Shown: in pieces, positions 18,448 through 25,366 of the stretch
Position numbering within the stretch: the first letter of the stretch is position 1
How the letters are laid out: each line of letters opens with the position of its first letter
DNA from: Psychrobacter sp. Pi2-1
GTDB taxonomy: Bacteria; Pseudomonadota; Gammaproteobacteria; Pseudomonadales; Moraxellaceae
Direction: 5' to 3'
Length of the DNA stretch: 37,268 nt
Assembly: GCF_904846645.1 (NCBI RefSeq)
Contig: NZ_CAJHBO010000026.1
Coordinates: 1-37,268 of the forward strand
The notes under the pieces: generated by a model
Told to the model about the DNA's origin: nothing
Seen by the model: only the letters and a program-made list of their open reading frames with translations
Databases searched by the model: none
Program-made: the position numbers and the translations under genes

Positions 18448-18903
18448 TCACACAAAAATAGGTAGAGTCGTTTTCTTAATTACCTTTCTCACTGATAAAT
18501 GAGTATGTATGTCTTTTACGCTAGCAAGTTTATTTAACTTACGTGTGAAGCGCTCATAACCATCGAGATTGGGGCTAACCACTTCCAATAAATAATCATA
18601 AGAACCCGATACCACATGTCCGTTAATGACCTCGTCCATATTGGACAGAGCGCGTTCGAAAGCTGCGATAGATTCTTCTTGGTGGCTGTTGAGACTGACC
18701 TCCACAAAGAAACTCATCATAATGCCCGCTTTGGCTTTATTGATGTTCGCTTGATAGTTCTCTATATAACCTTCGTCCTCCAAACGTTTGAGGCGTCGCG
18801 CACAGGGAGAAGGTGATAGCCCTACGCGTTCGGACAGTTCCGCCGTAGATAAGCGCGCTTCTTTTTGGAGTACTTCCAAGATATGGCGATCAATTTTATC
18901 CAT
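18448..18903 (-). CDS. Lrp/AsnC family transcriptional regulator
   Basis: This is a DNA-binding regulator that senses amino acids or related metabolites. The 151-residue length is typical. Residues 1-50 form the winged helix-turn-helix (LSTAELSERVGLSPSPCARR and then LKRLEDEGYI). Residues about 65-145 form the RAM/ligand domain, with VSGSYDYLLEVVSPNLDGYE and a KDIHTHLSVRKVIK ending. It is divergent from a DMT-type exporter and an aminotransferase across 147 bases, the usual arrangement where an Lrp-type protein controls export of an amino acid. Which amino acid is unknown. Confidence 0.92.
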   Translation of the reverse strand: MDKIDRHILEVLQKEARLSTAELSERVGLSPSPCARRLKRLEDEGYIENYQANINKAKAGIMMSFFVEVSLNSHQEESIAAFERALSNMDEVINGHVVSGSYDYLLEVVSPNLDGYERFTRKLNKLASVKDIHTHLSVRKVIKKTTLPIFV

Positions 18904-18965
18904 AATTTACCTTTTGGATTTTTAAGCCAATAATTTTGATTTAGTTAGCATTATCCACCAAATAT

Positions 18966-18979
18966 TTGCAAAATTGCAA
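18966..18979. promoter_or_regulatory. Candidate operator between the Lrp-type gene and the exporter
   Basis: TTGCAAAATTGCAA consists of two self-complementary TTGCAA halves separated by AA. It lies in the divergent control region, 63 bases from the regulator start and about 70 from the exporter start. AT-rich centred dyads of this size are what Lrp-type regulators bind. This is inference from position and symmetry. Confidence 0.45.
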
Positions 18980-19050
18980 TGAATAAATAGAGATAAAAGC
19001 GCGTATTTTAATCGATAATTGGTCTTTGTATAGCTGCATAAGACACGACT

Positions 19051-19968
19051 ATGAATACGATATTCCATCCCTCATCGCGCAAAAATCCTTTGTTTGTAAT
19101 GTCGCCACTAACCAAAGGCTATGTGGCGATGAGCGTTGTATTATTGATTTGGTCAGGATTTGCGTTGACTGTACGAGCGGTTGGTGCATCGTCGCTAACT
19201 ATTGCGGATGTCATGCTTATTCGCTTTAGCGTGCCGCTGGTCTTGTTGACTCCTTGGGTACTCTCTAGTTGGCATGAAGTCAAAAGTATAAGACTGCCAG
19301 ATATCATGTTCGTTTTACTTGGTGGCGTGCCTTTTCTTCTGTTAGCTGCTTTTGGCGCAAGTACAGTGCCAGCAGCTTACGTTGGTACTATTTTGACAGG
19401 TACGCCAGTCTTCTTTGCCGCAATATTGTCTTTTATTTTTTATCGTCAGCGAATATCATTAAGAAAATTTGCCGCATTAATCCTTATTCTCTTTGGTATC
19501 GCTACTATGATTGGCGGGCGTACACAGTCAATACCTAATAGTCTTCTGTACGGTGTGTGGTTATTATTGATGGCAAGCCTGATTTGGGCGGGTTATACCT
19601 TAGGGTTAAAAAGCACCAAGTTGAGTCCAATTGCTATCGCTATCGTGCTCTCTTATACCTCATTCTTTCTGACATTGATGATGGTTCTGTCTGGTATCGT
19701 AGAGACCAATATAGGTTCTGTATCTTTTGATGAAGCGCTTCCGTTTATCCTAGTACAAGGACTTGGTGTAGGGGTAGTATCAACCATTGCGTTTTCTTAT
19801 GCAGTAAAACAATTGGGCTCCATTCGTACCTTATTACTTGGCTCTTTATCCCCAGGATTAACCGCTATACTAGCCACGCTGATACTTAATGAGTCTCTAT
19901 CAGTTATCATGATATGCGGCATCGTACTCAGTACCATTGGCGTCATTTTGTCCAATCGAGCGCAATAA
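19051..19968 (+). CDS. EamA-type (DMT superfamily) transporter
   Basis: This is an inner-membrane permease of 305 residues with ten predicted hydrophobic segments arranged as two repeated EamA halves (about 15-150 and 165-300). Typical features are LIWSGFALTVRA at the first helix, RFSVPLVLLTPWVL, and the second-half block beginning LGSIRTLLLGSLSPGLTAIL. Family members export amino acids, metabolites or drugs. The divergent Lrp-type regulator and the following aminotransferase point to amino acid export. No good ribosome-binding site precedes ATG 19051; ATG 19099 is an alternative that would keep all helices. Confidence 0.87.
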   Translation: MNTIFHPSSRKNPLFVMSPLTKGYVAMSVVLLIWSGFALTVRAVGASSLTIADVMLIRFSVPLVLLTPWVLSSWHEVKSIRLPDIMFVLLGGVPFLLLAAFGASTVPAAYVGTILTGTPVFFAAILSFIFYRQRISLRKFAALILILFGIATMIGGRTQSIPNSLLYGVWLLLMASLIWAGYTLGLKSTKLSPIAIAIVLSYTSFFLTLMMVLSGIVETNIGSVSFDEALPFILVQGLGVGVVSTIAFSYAVKQLGSIRTLLLGSLSPGLTAILATLILNESLSVIMICGIVLSTIGVILSNRAQ

Positions 19969-19986
19969 ACTAATTAAGGAAGTATC

Positions 19987-21165
19987 ATGATGTTAAACAA
20001 TATGCCTATCATCAATGGTGATCCACTGTGGGCATTGTTAGGTAGGTTTCGTGCTGACCAACGTAAACATAAAATAGATCTATTGGTTGGTGTTTACCGA
20101 GACGAGCATGGCAATACGCCTGTAATGAAAACAGTGCAAGATGCAGAGATACATCTTGCTCATGAAGCTCATTCGAAGGCTTATGGTATGTTATCGGGTA
20201 ACGCTAGTTTTAACCAGCAAATGGCAAAGTTTGTACTGGGTGACAGTCTAAGTCTAAAAGACCAGTGCACGATTCAGACGGTTGGGGCATCAGGGGCGCT
20301 ACGACTCATTGCTGACTTTATCGCCACGCTCTCTCCAGATTCAACCGTTTGGATCAGTGACCCAGGCTATATCAATCATCGTCCGCTGATGGAAGGTGCT
20401 GGGTTAACGGTTAATACTTATCCATGGCAAAATAAAAATGGCCAGTTAGATATTGATGCGTGTTTTGCTGCGTTAGAAAAAGCAAAAGAAGGAGACGTGT
20501 TGTTATTACATGCGTGCTGCCACAATCCTACCGGTATAGACCCTTCTTTAGAGCAGTGGCAATTGTTTTCTGATAAGTGTAAACAGAAAAATATTGTGCC
20601 GTTTATTGATATGGCATATCAAGGCTTTGGAGATGATCCTGATACCGATGCTGCAGGACTTCGTTTAATGATTGAAGACGCTGACTTTGCATTTATCGCC
20701 GCCAGCTGTTCAAAAAATATGGGTCTATATAATGAGCGCACTGGTATTGCCACGGTGATGACGACGAACCATGAGCGTCACGCAGATATACAGACACTTT
20801 TAGAAACCATTACACGAGCCAACTACTCTATGCCGCCTAATCACGGTGCCGCAGTGGCTTCTTATTTGCTAGACAGCCCAGATGCTTGGCTAGTCGAGCT
20901 GGCAAGCTACCGTGATAGGGTAGATGCTATTCGCCAAGCGTTAGGCGTAGCATTAAAAGATAGGAGTGCACCTGCAGAGTTTTCGGACATCTCACATCAA
21001 AAAGGCATGTTCTCTTTATTACCGCTAACAGAAAATCAAATGCTCATGTTGCAAGATGAGTTCGCTATCTATGGCATGCCAAATGGTAGAATCAATATTG
21101 CCGGTTTGAAAATGACGGAAATCCCTCAACTGGCTGACGCTATCATGTCGATTATTTCACGTTAA
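19987..21165 (+). CDS. Aspartate/aromatic-type aminotransferase (class I, PLP)
   Basis: This is a PLP-dependent transaminase of 392 residues, related to the AspC/TyrB subgroup. The PLP-binding lysine is Lys243 in SCSKNMGLYNERTG. Asn180 in ACCHNPTGIDP, and Asp208 and Tyr211 in FIDMAYQGFGDD, complete the cofactor site. The substrate carboxylate Arg would be in the NGRINIAGL segment near the C-terminus. The N-terminal arm is typical of the subgroup, though the opening NGDPLWALLGRFRADQRKHK is more divergent than in AspC. AAGGAAG precedes the start. It begins 18 bases after the exporter gene, so the two are cotranscribed. The natural amino acid cannot be deduced. Confidence 0.88.
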   Translation: MMLNNMPIINGDPLWALLGRFRADQRKHKIDLLVGVYRDEHGNTPVMKTVQDAEIHLAHEAHSKAYGMLSGNASFNQQMAKFVLGDSLSLKDQCTIQTVGASGALRLIADFIATLSPDSTVWISDPGYINHRPLMEGAGLTVNTYPWQNKNGQLDIDACFAALEKAKEGDVLLLHACCHNPTGIDPSLEQWQLFSDKCKQKNIVPFIDMAYQGFGDDPDTDAAGLRLMIEDADFAFIAASCSKNMGLYNERTGIATVMTTNHERHADIQTLLETITRANYSMPPNHGAAVASYLLDSPDAWLVELASYRDRVDAIRQALGVALKDRSAPAEFSDISHQKGMFSLLPLTENQMLMLQDEFAIYGMPNGRINIAGLKMTEIPQLADAIMSIISR

Positions 21166-21231
21166 AGATTAATTTTTGTAGCTCAGTGCAATGGTTTTAT
21201 CCATTAATCGCACAGCAAAAAGGACACGACT

Positions 21232-21858
21232 ATTTATACTTTATATTGGGATAAGGGTGGCGCTAACATGGCTACCCATGCTGTCTTTGAAGAACTAGGC
21301 GTGTCTTATGAGATGATAGAAATAGATCTGTCTAAGAACATGCAAAAATCAGCTGAATATCTAGCCGTCAACCCAAACGGTAAAGTACCTACGCTAGTGC
21401 ATCAGGGGCAGGTTATTTATGAGTCTGCGGCAATTTTAATGTATGTACTAGATCAGCATCCTAAGTCTAGGCTAGCACCTGATATAGGATGCCCAAGACG
21501 CGGTGTCTATTACCAGTATTTGTTTTGGATGTCTTCTACACTACAAGAAGCCGCTAATCGCTGGGCACATCCCGAGCAGTACATTAGCGGCGAGCACAAT
21601 TTGCAGCAAGTGAAAGATAAAGCGAATGATGTGCTAACCCACTGCTGGGATATTGTTGAAAAGGTATTGGCGAGTCATGGTCCATGGTTATTGGGCGATA
21701 AATTAAGTGGGGCTGATTTTCATTTATTTATGATTGCTCACTGGAGTCAGCGATATGCGAGTCGAGCACAGGATTGGACACACCTAAATGCACACTATCA
21801 AGCCATGCTAAACCGTGCCTCGGTACAAGAAATGATGGCACAAGAAGGGTTGTTGTAA
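21232..21858 (+). CDS. Glutathione S-transferase family protein with apparent AUU start
   Basis: This is a soluble GST-fold protein. The frame from the first ATG (21268) lacks the first beta-strand. The same frame upstream encodes YTLYWDKGGANMATHAVFEE, which is the normal GST opening, back to a stop at 21205. No ATG, GTG or TTG lies in that interval. An ATT at 21232 sits exactly seven bases after AAAAAGGA. Starting there gives 208 residues, the usual GST length. The thioredoxin-like domain shows NPNGKVPTLVHQGQVIYES with the glutathione-binding ES pair. The helical domain ends with LLGDKLSGADFHLFMIAHW. It follows the aminotransferase by 66 bases and may share its transcript. Substrate unknown. 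Confidence 0.8.
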   Translation: MYTLYWDKGGANMATHAVFEELGVSYEMIEIDLSKNMQKSAEYLAVNPNGKVPTLVHQGQVIYESAAILMYVLDQHPKSRLAPDIGCPRRGVYYQYLFWMSSTLQEAANRWAHPEQYISGEHNLQQVKDKANDVLTHCWDIVEKVLASHGPWLLGDKLSGADFHLFMIAHWSQRYASRAQDWTHLNAHYQAMLNRASVQEMMAQEGLL

Positions 21859-21889
21859 TCTGTTCATATGTTCAACTAAAGGATATCTA

Positions 21890-21964
21890 ATGAGTGAGTT
21901 AGAAGCACTGAATGCAATGCTTCTAGTGACTTCTAGCGATTATAGTAAATGTAGTTTTATATGA
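21890..21964 (+). CDS. Orphan 24-codon ORF after the GST gene
   Basis: An ATG at 21890, preceded by AAAGGA at good spacing, opens a 24-codon frame starting MSELEALNAMLLVTSS and ending TGA at 21962-21964. The stop falls within a few bases of where the yaaA-derived sequence begins. It could be a real tiny peptide. It is more likely the leftover 5' end of a gene that once followed the GST gene and lost its body in the rearrangement. I do not recognise the peptide. Confidence 0.35.
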   Translation: MSELEALNAMLLVTSSDYSKCSFI

Positions 21965-21967
21965 AGC

Positions 21968-22115
21968 TACTGAAGCGCCGCATCTCTTCTAAATGTCCAT
22001 GTCTTGTCATCAGGCGCGTCTTTACAGTAATAATATCCTGCCAAATCAAAATGCTTTAGCTGTTCAGCACTTCACTTGATATTGACCATTTTCTCACCTT
22101 TCTCGATGAATCGTG
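21968..22115 (-). pseudogene. yaaA: Decayed second copy of the yaaA 3' end
   Basis: Read on the minus strand, the last 33 or so codons translate as AEQLKHFDLAGYYYCKDA, then PDDKTWTFRRDAALQ, then stop. Intact YaaA (24057-24869) ends AEQLKQFDLAGYYYCEDA, SDNKTWTFRRDAADQ, stop. By hand alignment the first 102 bases match at 88 positions. After about 22069 some 64 bases are missing relative to yaaA, and then about 30 further bases around the TATTGACCATTTT sequence match again, with small indels. No start, no full domain and no promoter remain. It lies in the same orientation as intact yaaA. Confidence 0.85.
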
Positions 22116-22195
22116 TTTCGCTAAAAGTATGATTTTGTCATAAAGTCTATTTGGCTATTAGAAATTCTATTATCGAAAGATAGCAGGGCTTTTTT
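22116..22195. repeat. 80-bp repeat, copy B (groEL 3' flank-like)
   Basis: This stretch is an ungapped match to 17541-17620 (71/80). It joins directly to the yaaA remnant on its left. The hairpin GATAGCAGGGCTTTTTT side is intact, but the opposing arm has drifted, so as a terminator it is weaker than copy A. Confidence 0.85.
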
Positions 22196-22220
22196 GTGTC
22201 TAATTTATGGTGAGTTTCTT

Positions 22221-22249
22221 TTAACATGTACTACTATATATGTTATTAT
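22221..22249 (+). promoter_or_regulatory. Putative sigma-70 promoter of the propeller gene
   Basis: TTAACA (22221-22226), 17 bases, TATTAT (22244-22249) match the -35 and -10 hexamers with ideal spacing. A second TATAAT lies at 22257-22262. Transcription would start near 22256, about 90 bases before the likely ATG. Judged by consensus only. Confidence 0.5.
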
Positions 22250-22296
22250 TTGAATATATAATGGAGTGACAATTCAATTAAAAGGAGTTTGGACAC

Positions 22297-22338
22297 GTGT
22301 TGCGGGTCAGAATTCGCAAAATATCGTGTGCCATTTAA
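22297..22338 (+). CDS. Possible 13-residue leader peptide
   Basis: A strong ribosome-binding sequence, AAAGGAG (22281-22287), stands nine bases before a GTG that opens a 13-codon frame (VLRVRIRKISCAI) ending TAA at 22336-22338, ten bases before the ATG of the next gene. The main gene itself has only a weak ribosome-binding site at that ATG. The small frame may couple translation into the main gene, or may mark a frameshifted old start. Confidence 0.3.
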   Translation: MLRVRIRKISCAI

Positions 22339-22348
22339 TGTGATCACG

Positions 22349-23962
22349 ATGAAAAAAATTAGGCTTGGAATCTTTGTAGAAGATGAAACATTAGCATGGC
22401 ACAAATTTATGCCATTAAAGTCTCTAGTAGATGAAGGTATAGTTGAGGTCTGTATTGCTATCCAACGAAGTGCAGAACACCAAGCTAATCCCTCTCATAT
22501 ATCTAAGATTATACCGTCTATCAATCAAAAGTTGTTTTCTATTCTTTCTCACGCTGAAAAGACTACCAAACGTTATTCTATTCATGATTTAGTTCCCAAT
22601 GGCAAAATGCCTATCGTTACATCAATACCAAGACAGGATAAATCCAATGATGAAATTGAAGACTCAGTGATTAAGAGACTAAAGGCAACAGATTTAGATT
22701 ACCTACTGAGTATGGATTTTCAAACCTTAATAGGGAAAGCGCTAGGCGTTACGAAGCATGGTATTCTCTTACTTCATTATGGTGATGAAAGAATACAGCG
22801 AGGCGGGCCTGCATTGTATTGGCAATTTGCTGAGCAATGGGAAAATAGCGTCGTGACGCTGCAACTATTGAGTAAGGACCATGATGTACACAAAGTGGTA
22901 GGTAGAGGTTATGGCAGTTTGTTTTACTGGGACTATAATTTGACGGAGGATAAGTTAAAAGGGGTTGCAGCATCAATACTGTATTGGTACTTCCGTAAAA
23001 ATAAAATTGGCGTCGAGAGTGGAGATTCTATCAATTTAATTAACGATCGCACACTTTATAAAACGCCTCCACAGTTAACGGCCATACGACATTTACAGAA
23101 TTTTCTCAAAAACTACATGATAAAAAGATTTTATAAGAGTCTGTATCTAAACAACTGGAGTATTTTTATTGGTTCTACTGATCAACCAATACATACATAT
23201 ACAGAAATACCGCCTGAAAAGGGATGTTTTTGGGCCGATCCTTTTTATATTGAACACGACTCAAGACGTTACATATTTTTTGAAAGCTTGAACTATAAAG
23301 AGAATATTGGTCGAATAGAGTGGATAGAACTGAATGAAAGCCATCAAGTTATTGGTTCAGGACAAGCTGATTTGGGTATTAGCACGCACTTAAGCTTTCC
23401 CAATGTATTCGAGTATGAAGATGCTGTCTATATGATTCCAGAGGCTGCAAAAACCAGTTGTATTAGCTTATTAAAAGCGACAGATTTTCCGTGTAAGTGG
23501 GAAAAAGTTCATGAGTTAGTTTCAGACGTTCAGGCAGTAGATAGCGCCGTGATTGAGCATAATGGATTATGGTATCTTTTTACAACGCATGGTTCAGTTT
23601 CAGCATTTACTATGGATTTAGAGTTATATATTTATACGGCTGACAAGCTGCAAGCAGATAATTGGACCATTCATCCCTCGGCGCCTCTAAAAATTGATGT
23701 GCGTGGATCGCGACTAGCAGGCGCATTATTCCAAAAAAACGGTCAGCTCTTTCGTACTGCTCAGGATGGCACTCTTAGATATGGGCGTAGGGTGGCTTTA
23801 TACCTAGTAGAGGAGTTGACACCGACCTCTTATAAAGAAACCTTTGTACGTTATATTGAACCTGATTGGGAGACTGATATTGATCGTCTCCATACCTATA
23901 ATGTTTATAATGAAACAGTAGTACTGGATGTATCAAGGGATAAGTTGCGCTTTAGAGTATAG
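22349..23962 (+). CDS. Formyltransferase-like / GINT1-type beta-propeller fusion protein
   Basis: This is a 537-residue two-part protein. Residues about 1-210 resemble the formyltransferase fold, with the conserved-looking stretch LLHYGDERIQRGGPALYWQF at 141-160 in place of the usual HPSLLP-x-x-RG region. Residues about 285-535 show the repeated pattern of glucosamine inositolphosphorylceramide transferase (GINT1) N-terminal propellers, beginning GCFWADPFYIEHDSRRYIFF. Bacterial relatives sit in surface-polysaccharide clusters and may modify sugars, but their reaction is not established to my knowledge. No signal peptide or membrane helix is seen. The gene is visibly more AT-rich than its neighbours and stands alone beside a recombination scar, suggesting acquisition. 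The frame extends upstream to TTG 22289, but ATG 22349 gives the natural MKKIRLGIFVED start. Confidence 0.7.
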   Translation: MKKIRLGIFVEDETLAWHKFMPLKSLVDEGIVEVCIAIQRSAEHQANPSHISKIIPSINQKLFSILSHAEKTTKRYSIHDLVPNGKMPIVTSIPRQDKSNDEIEDSVIKRLKATDLDYLLSMDFQTLIGKALGVTKHGILLLHYGDERIQRGGPALYWQFAEQWENSVVTLQLLSKDHDVHKVVGRGYGSLFYWDYNLTEDKLKGVAASILYWYFRKNKIGVESGDSINLINDRTLYKTPPQLTAIRHLQNFLKNYMIKRFYKSLYLNNWSIFIGSTDQPIHTYTEIPPEKGCFWADPFYIEHDSRRYIFFESLNYKENIGRIEWIELNESHQVIGSGQADLGISTHLSFPNVFEYEDAVYMIPEAAKTSCISLLKATDFPCKWEKVHELVSDVQAVDSAVIEHNGLWYLFTTHGSVSAFTMDLELYIYTADKLQADNWTIHPSAPLKIDVRGSRLAGALFQKNGQLFRTAQDGTLRYGRRVALYLVEELTPTSYKETFVRYIEPDWETDIDRLHTYNVYNETVVLDVSRDKLRFRV

Positions 23963-23990
23963 GTACTAAAATATTTAGTGGTTGGAGAAT

Positions 23991-24030
23991 AAAAAACCCA
24001 TGATAAGTTTCGGCTTATGATGGGTTTTTT
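23991..24030. terminator. Intrinsic terminator, bidirectional
   Basis: AACCCATGATAAG (23995-24007) pairs with CTTATGATGGGTT (24014-24026) with one mismatch around TTTCGG. It has an A-run before it and a T-run after it. It separates the convergent propeller gene and yaaA. Confidence 0.9.
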
Positions 24031-24056
24031 ATAATTTTAACTCATATTATATCAAA

Positions 24057-24869
24057 CTACTGATCCGCCGCATCTCGTCTAAACGTCCAAGTCTTATTAT
24101 CAGACGCGTCTTCACAATAGTAATATCCTGCCAAGTCAAACTGCTTTAGCTGCTCAGCATTGGTCAGCTTGTTATCTGCTGCATATTTCACCATTAGACC
24201 ACGGGCTTTTTTAGCATAAAAGCTAATTACTTTGTATTGACCATTTTTCTCGTCTTCAAATCGTGGCGTAATGATATCTGCCTTCAGTGCTTTTTTCTTT
24301 ACCGCCTTAAAGTATTCATTGGAAGCTAAATTAACCAATGTTTTGTCATCGCTATCAGCCATACGCGCATTGATAACGTTAGTGACTTCCTCACCCCAAA
24401 ACTCATAAAGATTGTCACCGCGCTCATTTTTTAGCTTGGTACCCATCTCTAAGCGATATGGCTGGATAAGATCAAGCGGCTTTAGTACTCCATACAGTCC
24501 AGACAAAATGCCTAAGTGCTCATTGATATAAGTAGCGGTATCTTTGTCCATATGATACATATCAAGTCCAGTATAGACATCACCATCGAACAAATAGCCT
24601 GCAGGTTTGGTGGCATTATCAGAGTCATCGTTGGTAAATGGTTGCTCTTCACTCCAATGCCATTGTTGATTGCGCGTGGCATTAAGCTGAGCCAAATCAT
24701 CAGATATGCTCATTAATTCTTGTAGGTCAACAGGCTCTTTTGACTTCAGTACTTTCATCAATTCTTGTGAGCGCTCAATTAGCTCGGGTTGACTATAATA
24801 GTTACCTAAATTTAGTGGTATAGCATCTGTTTCGTTCAGGGATTTTGCAGGGGAGAGCAAAAAATACAT
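24057..24869 (-). CDS. yaaA: Peroxide stress protein YaaA (UPF0246)
   Basis: YaaA lowers intracellular free iron and DNA damage under hydrogen peroxide stress in E. coli and binds DNA. The 270-residue protein opens MYFLLSPAKSLNETD, the family start, and has the conserved GDVYTGLDM near 94-102, the GLYGVLKPLDLIQPYRLEMG block near 124-143, LVNLASNEYFKAV near 178-190, and FYAKKARGLMVKYA near 216-229. Its length is slightly above the usual 257-260. It is intact. A decayed second copy of its 3' end lies about 2 kb to the left (21968-22115). Confidence 0.93.
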   Translation of the reverse strand: MYFLLSPAKSLNETDAIPLNLGNYYSQPELIERSQELMKVLKSKEPVDLQELMSISDDLAQLNATRNQQWHWSEEQPFTNDDSDNATKPAGYLFDGDVYTGLDMYHMDKDTATYINEHLGILSGLYGVLKPLDLIQPYRLEMGTKLKNERGDNLYEFWGEEVTNVINARMADSDDKTLVNLASNEYFKAVKKKALKADIITPRFEDEKNGQYKVISFYAKKARGLMVKYAADNKLTNAEQLKQFDLAGYYYCEDASDNKTWTFRRDAADQ

Positions 24870-25366
24870 GGTTATTCCTTATTATAATGAATCGATGACG
24901 GGTTTTTTCGAGTGTCAAGTATTCTTATTATACGGTATGCATGGATGTAACTTTACTCAACCTTGCTTATTTTATGTTTATTGACGTTATTTGTTTAATA
25001 AAAGAACGGATTTAGAATTAGGAAATAAATGGAGTTAAGCCTGTATCTATAAGGGTTAAGCGTTTTTCGGAAAAATAAAAGGCTTTAATATACCAACAAA
25101 AAGTATACCAATGGTGTAAATGCCTAAATTTTTATTTTACTTGTGGGTCATCATTAGACAATGAAACTTGACGAACGATATCTCTATAATAAAAAGGCAT
25201 GATGGTAAAGTAGCTATCATTTATTAAATTGATAACCTTTGATCGCTGTAATGGATTAATCATGATCAGAGGGTTTTGTCCCCTGTGCTTTTTAGATGTG
25301 TGTTGAGGGTATTAAAGGTAGTCGTGAGACGTAAATATAGTCATTGGACGTAAGTAAGGAGACGGT
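24870..25366. other. Divergent intergenic region yaaA / pntA
   Basis: These 497 bases hold no recognisable gene. They must contain the leftward yaaA promoter and the rightward pnt promoter. Around 25089-25115 TATACC occurs twice, separated by about 14 bases. I see no convincing hexamer pairs, riboswitch or terminator. Confidence 0.4.

Noticed and set aside
22289..22348. TTG start at 22289 for the propeller gene
   Set aside because: The AAAGGAG is only one base from that TTG, too close for initiation, and the extra 20 residues do not belong to the domain.
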